Source of the DNA: Trifolium pratense
Taxonomy: Eukaryota > Streptophyta > Magnoliopsida > Fabales > Fabaceae
Assembly (NCBI RefSeq): GCF_020283565.1
Contig: NC_060061.1
Span: forward strand, 39,717,362-39,781,361
DNA length: 64,000 nucleotides
Reading direction: 5' to 3'
Made by a program: the position numbers and the translations under genes. Numbering within the stretch: position 1 is the stretch's first letter; each line of letters begins with the position of its first letter. The notes beneath the pieces are model-generated. The model saw only the letters and a list, made by a program, of their open reading frames with translations. It searched no databases and was not told the origin of the DNA. Shown piece by piece: positions 24,503 to 46,153 of the stretch.

Positions 24503-26074
24503 ATGTCTCACAAGAAATCAACAAAAAGATCTCTAACATCCCAGATGGATCGCAACATTCGTCAAATGATGAAACTAATTGAAGATAATGGAGATTCATT
24601 TGCACAAAAAGCTGAAATGTATTACAAAAAGAGACCAGAATTGATCTCTCTTGTTGAAGAGTTTTACCGCGGTTATCGGTCATTAGCCGAACGTTATGAA
24701 CATGTAACAGGCGAATTGTGGAAAAACATACCTTCTGATCTTCAATCTCATGGTTCATTTGTTTCTGATAACGGTTCTGAACCACCTCCTTCTTTGCCTT
24801 CAGCTTCTCCTATAAAAATGGGACGTCGAATAGCAAGTAACCGTGCTGCAGGGTTCGATTTCTTTCTCGGTTCTGGTGGAAACAATTTTGATGCAACAAG
24901 TCAAAAAGATGGAGATGCATCTTCGACTTTGACAGATAGCGATGATGAATTTGATGACGCTTCATCTATCAATAGTTATTCGGGTTACTTCGGGAATTCA
25001 AGTGATCATGGTATGACTAAAAGGGTTATTGAATTGGAAATCGATTTACGTGAGGTGAAAGAAAAACTTTTGTTTTATGAGCAACAAGAACATGGTGAAT
25101 ATTTTGGTGACAAAATCAATGCATATGCACAAGAATTGAAGAATGTGAATGAACATTTGAGGCATTCAGAAGAGGAAATTAATAAACTTAATATTGAGGT
25201 TGAAAAATATAAGTCGATGGAATCATCGATACATTTGCAGGATGATACGTGTTCCAGGCTAGGTCAGGACCGGTCCGAATTGGACCAATGTACGATCAAT
25301 ACACATGAATTATCATCATCATCAACAAAAAAAGATATCGATGATGATCTTAGATTGGAAAAAGAAAAAGTTGAGAATTTTGAGATGCAAATAGCTTCAT
25401 CGAAAATTGAGGCAAGTAAATCAAATGAAAATTTTCAGCAATTGCAGGATCAACTTAACTTGGCTCACAAGGAAGTTGCTACATGGAAAAATAAATTCGA
25501 TTCTTTGAAGAGCGATAACACAAAACTTCAAGAAAAAGTTTCAATGCTGCAAACATGTCTATCAGAAAGAGAAAATGAGATCAAGGATTTAAATGCCGTT
25601 TTATTCGACACAGAACAGAAAAGCTTCTTTGAAAAAGCACAGTTAAAGACTGAAGTGTGTAAATTGTTGGAGAAACAGAATCACATGGAAATAAGACTCA
25701 AAGGTGAAACTGAGATATTGAAGGGAGAGATTAAGGATATGAAGAAAAATGTAGAAGAAATTAATGTGAGTCTTAAAGGTTTGGTATTAGAGAGAGATAA
25801 TCTCAAACAAGAAGTTGGTTTACTCAAAGAAGAGATGAATTCAAGAGGTAAAATAATTCAACAGGCATATAGACATGTGGTAAAACTAGAATCAAGAGCT
25901 AAGGAATTAGAAGATGAGATTGAGAGGCAAAAGATTGAGATATTAGAAGGAGCCGAAGAGAAACGCGAAGCAATAAGACAGTTATGTTTCTCACTTGAAC
26001 ATTATAGAAATGGATATAATGTTCTTAGAAAGGCTTTCATAGATCACAAAAGGTTACCAGTTTTGGCATCTTAA
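24503..26074 (+). CDS. NET4: NETWORKED-family actin-binding coiled-coil protein (NET4-like)
   Basis: A 523-residue frame. Residues about 14-75 match the second half of the NAB (KIP1-like) actin-binding domain: MMKLIEDNGDSFAQKAEMYY, KRPELISLVEEFYR, YRSLAERYEHVTGEL. A serine-rich linker follows, then long coiled coil (about 175-490), then the NET4-type end REAIRQLCFSLEHYRNGY. Known NET4 proteins link F-actin to the vacuole membrane. The N-terminus is odd: the usual tryptophan-rich first ~30 residues of the NAB domain are missing. The frame contains tcccag|ATGGAT at 24539-24550, where related genes have an intron boundary. The true exon may therefore start at 24545 with a first exon further upstream, or this copy has lost it. 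Confidence 0.85.
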   Translation: MSHKKSTKRSLTSQMDRNIRQMMKLIEDNGDSFAQKAEMYYKKRPELISLVEEFYRGYRSLAERYEHVTGELWKNIPSDLQSHGSFVSDNGSEPPPSLPSASPIKMGRRIASNRAAGFDFFLGSGGNNFDATSQKDGDASSTLTDSDDEFDDASSINSYSGYFGNSSDHGMTKRVIELEIDLREVKEKLLFYEQQEHGEYFGDKINAYAQELKNVNEHLRHSEEEINKLNIEVEKYKSMESSIHLQDDTCSRLGQDRSELDQCTINTHELSSSSTKKDIDDDLRLEKEKVENFEMQIASSKIEASKSNENFQQLQDQLNLAHKEVATWKNKFDSLKSDNTKLQEKVSMLQTCLSERENEIKDLNAVLFDTEQKSFFEKAQLKTEVCKLLEKQNHMEIRLKGETEILKGEIKDMKKNVEEINVSLKGLVLERDNLKQEVGLLKEEMNSRGKIIQQAYRHVVKLESRAKELEDEIERQKIEILEGAEEKREAIRQLCFSLEHYRNGYNVLRKAFIDHKRLPVLAS

Positions 26075-26980
26075 TATATACATGCATGGTTGCATTATGT
26101 ATATGATCTTGTACAAAATGTTTTGAAAACCGAATTAGACATAGAACCGGCGAAACTTCCCAGTCATGATTCAAATACGTGGAACTAGGAAGGTACTATG
26201 GTCGAATCACTCGAATAACTGAAGCGTAGACAATGTTGGTTCATGGTCCAACTGGTTGAATCGGCTGGTTCGGACCCTTGTTTTATCTTAACCTCATTTT
26301 TGTGTTTGAGATGTATTTTCTTATGCTTTGGAGTGTATGATGTAAATAACCAGAAGTCATGAGAAAGTGGAACTTAGAATTGATTGACCAATTGACTTGT
26401 TTGTATATGCTGATTCTAAGTGTCATGTGATTTAGTTAGGAAACTCTGCATGATGACCTTTTTCTTGAGGAGAGGGTCCATAGACTGAAAAAATTGTGGA
26501 CTAGAAAATTTGAGATATTTGTATTCCTAATCTTTCTGCTGAGTTTTTTTGAACAAGAATCTTTCTGTTGAGTTCAAACTTGAAAGTTGGTTTTCTGTTG
26601 CAATTGTATGTAAATTTTATTATCTTTCATACAATTTTGTCATGTTTAATCATAAAACTTTCCATTTTCATAGTAGGTTGATTGATGGATAATTTTCAAT
26701 TTTGTTTCTTCGATATCTCAACATATGTCAATTATCTTGCAAAATTCGTCTCAGCATGCATTGCACGTGAGTAAAACTTAAATGTGTGTTTGGATTGACG
26801 GTGAGTTCAGCAAAATCACACTAGCACCATGATTTTGCGAAGTTCTAACTTTCTAGGTGTAGTTTTTGTCAAAATTACGGCAGCTCACCATAATTTTAAC
26901 AATCTCACCGTCAATCCAAATATATGCTTAGTTAATAAATAAATAAAAAAAAAGCAATGACAATACAATTCTATCTAATA
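26075..26980. other. NET4 3' region and intergenic DNA
   Basis: Probable 3'UTR followed by AT-rich DNA. A MITE-like inverted repeat lies at about 26783-26930; nothing else is recognised. Confidence 0.5.
26783..26930. repeat. MITE-like inverted repeat
   Basis: tgtttggattgacggtgag (from about 26789) is inverted as ctcaccgtcaatccaaata (to about 26924). The total is near 150 bp and non-coding. The flanks ctta/ctta hint at a 3-4 bp TSD, so a PIF/Harbinger origin is possible but unproven. Confidence 0.6.
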
Positions 26981-26993
26981 AAGCGAGAATATT

Positions 26994-27148
26994 TTTTTTT
27001 CTTTTCACCACCAGTTGAATCTGGTTGGGGGTTAGTTCTGGCATCAGGTGGTTCCAGCCCCCTCCCGATCACAGTTGCGAGGGATCGAACCGCGGTCCTC
27101 CCTACGAAGTTCAGCGCCAATCACCACTGAACCAACTAACGATTAGCT
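26994..27148 (-). mobile_element. tRNA-derived SINE
   Basis: The 13-bp TSD aagcgagaatatt lies at 26981-26993 and 27149-27161. On the minus strand the element starts with a tRNA-like part: A-box region ttagttggttcagtggtgat and B-box ggttcgatccc. It ends in a poly-A tail (poly-T at about 26993-27000 on the plus strand). It is about 155 bp and looks complete. Confidence 0.88.
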
Positions 27149-27268
27149 AAGCGAGAATATTCTTAACCATAAACAAATTCATATCAACTAAAATACATAA
27201 ACCTTAATCACAAACTTTATTCCCTCCTATTTTAAACATAGGCAACAAATATTCAATCCAAATTTGTA

Positions 27269-29462
<2,194 letters not shown>

Positions 29463-29544
29463 TTGGTTTGTATTGGCTCAATCTCAACTATAGAGAGGTA
29501 TTGATTTGTGAATAGAAGGTGGCAATACTTTTCATTATTATGTG

Positions 29545-29560
29545 TATATTTATATATAAT
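29545..29560 (-). promoter_or_regulatory. TATA box of the peroxidase gene
   Basis: The minus strand reads attatatataaatata about 85-100 bp upstream of the ATG, a normal spacing for a plant core promoter. Confidence 0.6.
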
Positions 29561-30293
29561 TTGGAGAGAGATTTTTTATACAGTAACAACTTTATATAGT
29601 ATGAAGGTCTATTCACCATTATTTAACGATGACTAATTTTTGTCAGAAAAATTATTTGTTGAACATATAAAATAAAATTCTTCTGTCTAATTAAGAGTTT
29701 TCTATATACATAAAAGGTCGGGGAACGAAGCCCTGATCACTTAAAATAATATTTCTTTTATTTGTTCATAAGCTAAAATATTAAAATAAAACAACTAAAA
29801 TCTAACTCGAATTGCTGCAATTCTATTAGCCTCAATTCCTACAACTCAATCCAGATGGGAAAGGTTTCTGACATTTTCTTAAATATAAATCTAGTATTCA
29901 TATTGTTCGAAAATATAAAATATCATTTTCATAATTTAATAAATTTATATGAAACGTAATGACATGTTAGAGACGTTATAATAAAAAAATGCTATAAATC
30001 CAATTTCACAAACCTTATATAAGTTCTTTTTTTTTTTATTTATTGGTAAACAAAGACGAAATCCATAATTCCATATAGGAAAGGTTTATGAAATTTTCTT
30101 TTATATAAATTTCGTTTTCATGATATAATAAATTTATGAAAAATGTAACCAAAAAAAAAATCACTTTAAGATTGGCTTACGGAGTTGTCCATGATGGTAA
30201 TGGGATGTTCAATCAGTCAACATAAACAATTAAAATAGGCAACACTTTTCTCCACAATTTGTCCTTTCATATATACAAAGAGTCGTCTGATAA
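29561..30293. other. Peroxidase upstream region
   Basis: AT-rich with no gene. An imperfect direct repeat (aggaaaggttt...ataataaatttat type) occurs at about 29858-29950 and 30077-30140. Confidence 0.5.
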
Positions 30294-30636
30294 GAGCATC
30301 CACAATAGAGCTCCTCAAATTTGAGTACTTAACTGGGTTCTACGTGTACACATCACTCATTTATTATTTTTTAATAATAGTACCTAATAAGTATTCAATC
30401 CCTCCAACCCAGCACCTCTTAAAAAGTTCTAAATTGGTCCCACTAATAACTCTATATTTCATCAATAATACTACATCTTTATAAGTAGGTCTCACAAAAA
30501 TATATTATAATGAGGAGAGAGATGATACCTATTTGAGAAGCAGTACCTATTAGGTACTCAATGAATTTTGCTCCAATGATAGTACCTAATAAGTACCTAT
30601 ATAAGTACCTAATAGGTACTACTATTGGAGATAGTC
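30294..30636. mobile_element. Tourist-like (PIF/Harbinger) MITE
   Basis: TSD TAA at 30291-30293 and 30637-30639. Ends gagcatccacaatag and ctattggagatagtc are inverted. The 343-bp body carries several copies of agtacctaataagtacct and its inverse, and no coding sequence. The 3-bp TAA target is typical of PIF/Harbinger. Confidence 0.85.
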
Positions 30637-30639
30637 TAA

Positions 30640-31498
30640 AAAACCTCACATTAATTTCAAACCAAAAAACTTCACACTAATTTGTCCCTAAGTCTGTAAA
30701 AAACACCAAATGGTGGGGAATTACATGCACAGTTGCACACTTCACCAAATGGAGAATATTGAATTTTAAAATATTTGTTATATATTTTATACTTGAACTA
30801 ATAGTTTAAGTAAATTATACTATCTTCTATATTAGTACTACTTATTTACAATGGCAAAATTTCTACAACTTGTTCCTATTGTTTTCCTAGTTTACATTTG
30901 TAATATTTGCTATTGAAAACTCGTGCAACAACACAGGAAAAAATCGTGGTTTTTATTTTTATTACGATATATAATTTGATGTGTGTAGTTATTGGTACAA
31001 TACTTATAGGTGTCCTAATACGCTCTGCAACACACATTTTCTTCCAAAGGGAGCACATAAACGTGTTGCCTTTAAAGTTGCAGATTTTTGGAGTTTAAAT
31101 TTGTTGTGGTGGATGATGAAGCTGGTTTGCAAGTTGCAAATATAAGTCATAATCCCTCCAGTTATCCCTTAATTGAATGGATTGATATCACAAATGGTTG
31201 AATAATAATGGTATAAACAGGACAGGAGAGGACTCGATGAATGTTGTCATTCAGATCAATAGGAGCATAATATAGGGAACTATATGCAATTATCAAATAT
31301 ACAATCACTAATGATTTGCTTATGTGTTGCATAAATATGGGGAGAAAAGTGGGAGGCTTACGATTCATGAATATACAAATCAGGAGTTACTGAAACAATT
31401 GAAAACATACTCAGCCATAAAGTTAGATAAGAATTGTATGTGGCAGCAAATATGAAGATTCATAAAGTTCATATGGCAATCATGAAACTTGCCCATTA
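30640..31498. other. Intergenic, nothing recognised
   Basis: AT-rich sequence with only short chance frames on both strands. Confidence 0.5.
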
Positions 31499-31507
31499 GC
31501 TTTTATA

Positions 31508-32240
31508 CAAGGATGTAAGGATCGAGTTTTTACCTCAACTCATTTTGCCTAGGTAAACTCGACTCGTAAAATCGTATGAGTTTACCAAAAATTAAAATAA
31601 TATTAAAATTATTATGTACATGACATATATACTAGTATAATACTATAAAAACGTCAATATTTCAAAATATAAACTTAATTATAAAGGTAAAATATATCAA
31701 ATCATCATATAAATAACATTATGTCCATAAACTTGTATTAAAATATACAATTATCCCAACAAATCATATCATATAAACGTCCAAATAACAATCTAGATAA
31801 AAAGATTCGTAAGTATACAAAAAACTAGAGTTACCCTTTTCAAAAGTTCAATTCTACTAGAAGGCTACACCATAAAAAAATTCTTCATTGATGTATTCAT
31901 CTCCAAAATCATCAATTTTTTTTCGATATATAAAGAATTTTGAATATTAGAACCAATGATCAAATTCATTGAAGGTGGAGACGAAAAGTTGTTTATTTTG
32001 ACAATTAGACGGAAAAAAAAAAAAATTGGACCAAAAAATGAAAATGGGCTTTTAAAGGTAAACTCGCAATCACACGAGTTTACACGATTCCAGCGAGTTT
32101 GACCGAGTTAACTCGATGTAAACTCATTTTTTTCCTGAGTTTACCAAAAAATGAGTTTACATCTGATTTAACACGTTTTTCATACCTAAAAACGTAAAAT
32201 CGAACGAGCTTACACGTTAAAACACGATTTTAACAACAAT
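31508..32240. mobile_element. Non-autonomous MULE
   Basis: The 9-bp TSD gcttttata lies at 31499-31507 and 32241-32249. The imperfect inverted ends align as ggatgtaaggatcgagttttt against gttgttaaaatcgtgtttta. The right part has many gagtttac/gtaaactc repeats. It is 733 bp with no transposase. Confidence 0.8.
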
Positions 32241-32633
32241 GCTTTTATATATTACTAGTTACTAACGTGCTCGTTTGTCCTTTTTCGATAAAAAATTAGC
32301 CTTTTTATTAGGTTAAAAAAATCTAATTAGTATGTTTAAATGAAGGATAAAATCGAAAGAAACAATAGCAACACCAAAACTTGATATCCCAACACAAATT
32401 TAATAAAACTTCCGTTCCTAGTATTACATGAGATGAATTACCTACATGACGACTCTACAAATTGTGTCTAGGAAGCTACTTGTTTTTAGTGTGCTAACTA
32501 CAAAGTGTGAAACAGTGCGTAGTCATGCAAACTTAACTAGAAACTTGTCTATCTCCAGCATCTGCCAAACAACATACCTATAGATGACAGTTAGCAACTG
32601 TCATTGATCAAATGTGTGGAGGCATCAGAAACT

Positions 32634-40409
<7,776 letters not shown>

Positions 40410-41232
40410 CGTTTTACTCTATCTATAGCTCGCGAGGTTTTTGTGAGAATAGTAATAACAGAAAATGAATGAATAGAAGAGAAATAAGAAGAATGAATGA
40501 ATGAAAGGTAGGTAGTAGTGAGTGAGTGATGAAGAGGTAGAGTGTTTTGGAAAAATGATAATGTGATGTTGATATCAATGATAAGTCGATAGATAACAAT
40601 GAATCATGAAACTAAAAATTATAATTTCTTTTTTTTTTTTTGACACAAAAATATACTAATTTCATTAGAAAAATACAAGCCTCACATTACTCTTTTTTTT
40701 TCATTTTATTATATATTTTTATACCCATATTTTAAGCTAAAATGCAATAATTTGATAGATTAAGGGACTCTATTAAGGGAATGTTTAGATTTGACTATAT
40801 TAAGGAAAGGTTTAGATTTGACGTATTTGAGCTTATGAAAATAATTTATGTAAATAAATAAATTTTTGTATTAATTTATAAATGTTAAATAATAAAAATT
40901 GTATCTTCATAAGTTGTTTTTTCATATTTATTTATAATAATATAAGAGTTTATTTATTTATAAATGTTCAATAATAACATTTTTTTATATTTTGAAAAAA
41001 TTGATTATATAAGTTTTAAGACCGTTCTACTAATTGTACAAGGTTGCAACGATGGGAACATGTTTTTGGGTTGGTAATTTTGTGACTGGCTTCACACAAA
41101 GACAGCAGGCCACACTGTCAACGGTGGAATGCGAAGCATGAGCTCTCTTGCAGGTCACGAAGGAAGTCGTTCATAGAGGTTTGAATAGGGTTCTATTTGA
41201 AAGTTACTCACAAGTGTTGACGGAAGCTATTT
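40410..41232. other. Helicase upstream region and intergenic DNA
   Basis: The first ~150 bp hold the helicase 5' leader (minus), with gaatgaatgaatgaa-type simple repeats. Then AT-rich DNA with the short repeat ggtttagatttgac (twice near 40780-40820). No gene is seen. Confidence 0.5.
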
Positions 41233-41450
41233 GAAACAGGCATAGTGGTAACTCGTAATTTAGTTTAATTGTTGCTGACATTACCCACATTATGTCATCG
41301 TATGTAAATTTTGAGGTGAAGTTTATTAGGAGACAAACGAATATGGTTGCTCATATTCTTGCTCGGACGGCCAATTCTTGGGCTATAGTTATATATTGAA
41401 TGTTTACTAGTTAATGAAATGCACTAAATATGTTTGTTTAAAAAAAAGAT
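41233..41450 (+). pseudogene. Second LINE RNase H remnant
   Basis: Frames read VNFEVKFIRRQTNMVAHILAR, matching the remnant at 18298-18545. A short truncated end and ttgtttaaaaaaaag follow. Frame and length are degraded. Confidence 0.6.
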
Positions 41451-41552
41451 AATATTTCTATTTTTGGTTTCCTTAATGTCTCGGGGCACTAGTTAGGATT
41501 TTCCTAAAATTATTTATCTTTAATTTATCTTTTATTAACAGTCACTCTAGAT

Positions 41553-42660
41553 GACGTGTACTGTCTGTTGCATCTCGATCCCCATTGAGGGTACTCTACT
41601 AGACCACCACAACATTATTGGTAAAGCTTATGTATCTTGATTCAAGTCTCGTTGCCGCCGATAGTGAAGTCACTCAGACCAGAGGCTCATGCCCGATTTA
41701 AATACTTGAAGACCCTCCTAGGCATCCATCTGAGAGCTGCACGCTAAGTGGGATGGTGGTGTTGCAAGCATGCTTATGTAGCGGGACTACGTCGTCGGGA
41801 CATACTTGTTGTATGTGGTTGGTACCACAATATTCTCAAGTAAAGGCAAAAACTATGTTGACCTCACTCATCTTATGTACTTAAGGGACATCGAGTTAGT
41901 CAACATGTATGCCTTAGGCTCTGCAGCACTGTCATTCCTCTACAGTTAGTTGAGCAACGCCAACATACCTAAGTGCAAATATTTAGCAAACATTTATTTT
42001 TATTTTGAAAATAAATACTTATATTTATATCATTGTTATTTAGTTATGTTTTTTATACAGACTTGGATAGATATGAGCCAATGCAGTTTGGAAGGAAGTT
42101 GATCGGTTACTTCCACACGATGTGGATTGGGTGTGTTATGAGGAGCATAGACATATTTGCCCTCTTCAACCCATCAGCTTGTACTCCAGATGGATCATAT
42201 GCGGACCAGGGTCAAGTACCTTCAAGAGAGGGTCATGCGGCAGTTTGGTTATGTCCAGACCATTCCAAGGCATCCACATCAATATGCTCCTGTTAACAAA
42301 AGTGCACAACAGATAGACAATCAGTTTGTTCGTTTCATGGATCGGGTCTTGACTCCTCGGATGCTAGGAACTCGTGCTTTGTACCCTGGCTCACGGCACC
42401 GATTTATATGACGTGGTATATGAAGATTTCACATCCTTACCTTGAATCATTGCCACCAGGGGATCCGTCTAGGCCTGCTGAGCTTGATGTTATTATCAAT
42501 GAGGAGGCTGAGGCTGACGGTCAGAGTACGACAACTTTAATTACCAGCATGCTCGACATCGGTCAACTGATAAGGGCATTGATGGCCAACGGGGATATAC
42601 CACATGACTCCCACCCTTACCGTGCTCTCACATTTCTTTCATTAATATCGGAGACGGAGT
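41553..42660 (+). pseudogene. Plant mobile domain (PMD/MAIL-like) pseudogene
   Basis: Pieces in shifting frames match the transposon-associated plant mobile domain: DVYCLLHL, then VGTTIFSSKGKNYVDL and LVNMYALGSAALSFLYS (about 41820-41950). After a probable intron (about 41975-42060) come RYEPMQFGRKLIG and MRQFGYVQTIPRHPHQYAP (42216-42290). After one more frame change comes ISHPYLESLPPGDPSRPAE (42424-42480). Stops and frameshifts occur throughout. Such domains occur in host MAIN/MAIL genes and in captured copies inside transposons. The hAT at 42685-43295 lies just beyond its end. Confidence 0.75.
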
Positions 42661-42684
42661 GATAGAGGGAGTTCATCTACGTGG

Positions 42685-43295
42685 CATAGTTTTAAAAACG
42701 GGACCGGACCGGCCGGGAACCGGTGGTATTAGCGGGCTGATCAACATGCAGAATCGGTTCTGCAAACAAATCATAGAAACCGGTCTAGCCGTTACCGAAC
42801 CGAACCAGTTTTAGAGTAGAATGAAAATCTCATAAAAAATTTCAAAATTTCCCTGATGGGATTCGAACTCACAACATGTTATGTATATAGGCATGTTCAC
42901 CTTACCACTAGGCCAGACCAACTTATATGATTATAAAGCATAACAATGATATATATTTAATAGTATATTTAAAAAACATGATTATGATATTTGTACCACC
43001 TAAATCTTTTTTTTTTTTCCTTTCTTTTTTTAAGGATTTCATCTCACATTTTTTTTTACGACACATATAATATATATATTGATAAAATATATTAATTTCA
43101 TTTCTTTTGTTACTGTGTTTTTTTAATATATTAATTTTTATTAATTTTTTTATAAAGTAACTTTTATTAAATTTTATAGTTATGATAGACAAAGTTTTTT
43201 TTATATACCGAGTTAGTAGTTATACGGTCCGACCAGTGACCCAGTGACCCAATACTTTGGTCGGGTCGATCACCGGTCCGGGTTTTAAAACATTG
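42685..43295. mobile_element. hAT element carrying a tRNA-like module
   Basis: The perfect 8-bp TSD ctacgtgg lies at 42677-42684 and 43296-43303. The ends catagttttaaaaac and ggttttaaaacattg are inverted, with GGACCGG/CCGGTCC arms inside. It is 611 bp with no transposase. Part of it (42858-42915, read on the minus strand) looks like a tRNA: A-box tggcctagtggtaagg and B-box gagttcgaatccc. Confidence 0.85.
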
Positions 43296-43303
43296 CTACG
43301 TGG

Positions 43304-45345
43304 TGATGTTGTGCGTCAGTAATATATTTGGAGTTTTTTTTTTGGGATGATTAAATCATTTTGTATTGATAATGTTTTTTTTTGTTGATTAATATAATAT
43401 TTTGCATATTTTACCTATTTTTGGTATAATTGCGTATTTATTTCTGCATGATTATACACTTAAAATTTACAAAACAGGTTCAATATCACGCGAAATAACA
43501 GGTTCAACAGCGTATAGAAAACATATTCTGCAAGTTATGGTGTTCGTATCGTTCACTCCCTATGTGACCCACGTGCACATTTATCCCCTTTCTTTTCTTA
43601 CACTGTTTTGTTTGAGTTGATTTGGAAAAAAGCAAAAAAAAAAAAAAAAAAAAAAAGCAAGAGATCCAAAACTGATTTTATTAAATAAGTTACCATAAAT
43701 ACCCTTGAATAAGTTACCATAGAAAAATTCAAGACAAAATCAATTTTTAATTTACCAAAGAAGACTCAGAAAAACTCTCAAGAAAAAACAACTCATTTCA
43801 TTTTTGAAGACAATGGATTACAAAGACAAAAGAAACTAATCCTTTTTGCAATGCCATTAATAACCTACAACCCGACAAGGAATCCAAAACTCCAATCAGT
43901 TAGTTAAATCACTTTGGATGTTCAATAAAATTCAAGATCAGTAGTAACTAGTAAGCATACAAGATACATTTAGCCTGTTGGAAATCTCAGCATAAGAAGA
44001 GAGTGATAATATTTAGCATATCATCATATATTAAAAGGATCAAGACTAGGCACATGATGTGCAAAGACAAGATCACAAAGAACACATACAAACTCTAGTT
44101 CACACTGCTAGCAAAAGATAGCAGGAACAAATACACCTAATACAAATTAAAATGCCACACACCCAATACAAAACCAATTACCAATTAACACATCACAAAC
44201 TAAGGTATACGATACAAGAAAAAAGAAATGCCCCAACATACCCAAAGATGAGGTCTAACCAGACCAAGATAAAGAGAATGCACAACAGTAAAGAGAAGCA
44301 TGAACACCACTCTAATACCACTTACTCAACAGTCAAAGACAAGTTCAGAGCAAGACATAATGCACAACAGTAAAAAAAAAAAAAAACAGATTACCATCAA
44401 AACACAAACCAACACCCATCTTAAACAATCTAAAAAGCTCTGCCGGCAACAGACCTAAACGCTTACTGACCGCCAGCCTGCGATAACAGAAGCAGAATTT
44501 TCTTGTTTGATGCAATACATAAGGATTATCATGTATTTCGGGATCTCGTACCATGACACAAACGAGCTGCAAACATAAGAAGAAAATGAAAAACAACAGT
44601 TTCTTCCATTTGAAGCTATCCGGACATGGAATGTGAAATACAACCGAAACAACACAAAAAGTTAAAAAATATGCACAAAACCCCTCCATGTAGTATGGAG
44701 CAAGACACCTTTAAAAAATCACAACATGCTCACACCCTGAAGGATGCAACTGATTGCCATACCATGAATTCCAAACTGAACAACGTCGAATTGTGAAAGA
44801 GAGAGAGGAGAGTTTTTTTCTTCTGAAAACTCTAAGTTGTAATTGCGGCACAATTTTGGTTCAATAGGTGATTTAGTTTTGATGTTTCTTATGATTTTCT
44901 AAAATTTCATTTAATTGTTCATGTGTACATGCAACAACCAAAGTTAGAGAACATAACCTTCGTTTTCCTTCAATTACATATGTGGCTAGGTGTTAAATTC
45001 CAACGTAAACACTAGGATCAAATTTTTAATGAATAACTTTGAGTCAAAGACGTGAAATTGTGATTTTGATATTGATCAACATGCATAAACTCATGATACT
45101 AGATTACCATATAAAACAATTTCAAGCAGTGACCACAACATACATCATAACTCAATCCAATTACACAAACATGTCAATATTTCAAATAAGCATCATACAA
45201 ATAGTAAGTCAAGAAAAAATTGATGACATATTGGATCAGCTCACAAAAGCAATCATGTCAATATTTCAAATACCAACAAACCAAAATTGTGAAGTTTAGG
45301 TTCAAAATCATGTGGCAATTGCATATCTAAAAGTTTCCTTTCCTT
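43304..45345. other. Intergenic, no supported gene
   Basis: AT-rich. An A-run lies at 43635-43657. The stretch 43740-44850 is less AT-rich and has weakly inverted edges (actctcaagaaaaaac near 43775; gagagtttttttcttctgaaaactct near 44805), so it could be an unrecognised element. Frames there look random. Confidence 0.4.
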
Positions 45346-45348
45346 TAA

Positions 45349-45763
45349 GGGTCCGTTTGTTATAGATTAAAAAAAATAGTGATTTTGATGTAAAATAATT
45401 TAAAGATTAGTTTTTAGAGATTTTTAGAAAAGTTGAATTTACTTTGTGTTTGTTTATTATAATAAAAATCATTTGTTTTTAAATAAAATAATCTTTAGTT
45501 TGTTTGGATACAACTTATAAAAGTGATTTTTTTAATTACAAGTAACTTTCTTATTTTAACATTTCTTTTCTTTCTCCTATAAAAAAAATCAATTATTTTA
45601 TAAGCTACTCTTAGTAGCTTCTTATTTTTAGCTGTTTTCTGATTATTTTTATCTTCTGATTATTTTAAAAATCTATGACAAACAGATGCAAAACAATTAA
45701 AAGTGATTATTTTTATAAAAAAAGTGATTTTTTTTTCTAAAATAAGCTATAACAAACGACTTC
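45349..45763. mobile_element. Tourist-like MITE
   Basis: TSD TAA at 45346-45348 and 45764-45766. The left end gggtccgtttgttatag is inverted as ctataacaaacgacttc at the right. It is 415 bp, AT-rich and non-coding. Confidence 0.8.
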
Positions 45764-45766
45764 TAA

Positions 45767-46120
45767 ATCAAAGGCGACAATAACGGACTCTTCTAAATCA
45801 TGATCACAACGACAAGCAAGCCAATGAATAGCTCCATTAAAGAACAAACCTACTCCGGAGGTGTCGTCATTTGTGTCGAGATATATATGTATAACGGATG
45901 TGAGTTCTCTCAATTTGTTTCCACGTGTTAGCTCTCAATGAGAAAAAACCCGAGATGTGAAGTGAGAGTGTTAGCGCGAAAAGGAAAGAATGAAACTGCG
46001 TATAACAAAAAATATTTAAAGTTTTTTATTACTTCACATATCTATTACTATTGGAGTACACTATAACAAAAAATATCTAAAGTTTTTTATCACTAAAGTT
46101 TTTAAATATTTGAGGATGTA
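45767..46120. other. Short intergenic stretch with a direct repeat
   Basis: tataacaaaaaatatttaaag (about 46001) recurs with one change at about 46061, each followed by ttttttat. No gene is seen. Confidence 0.5.
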
Positions 46121-46153
46121 TATATAAAAGGGGAAATAGTCATTTTCGTCCCT

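Noticed and set aside
42858..42915. Functional tRNA gene
   Set aside because: It has A- and B-box similarity but no convincing full cloverleaf or acceptor stem, and it lies inside a hAT element.
43740..44870. Possible larger transposon
   Set aside because: The edges show only weak inverted similarity and no TSD could be found, so it is noted as intergenic.
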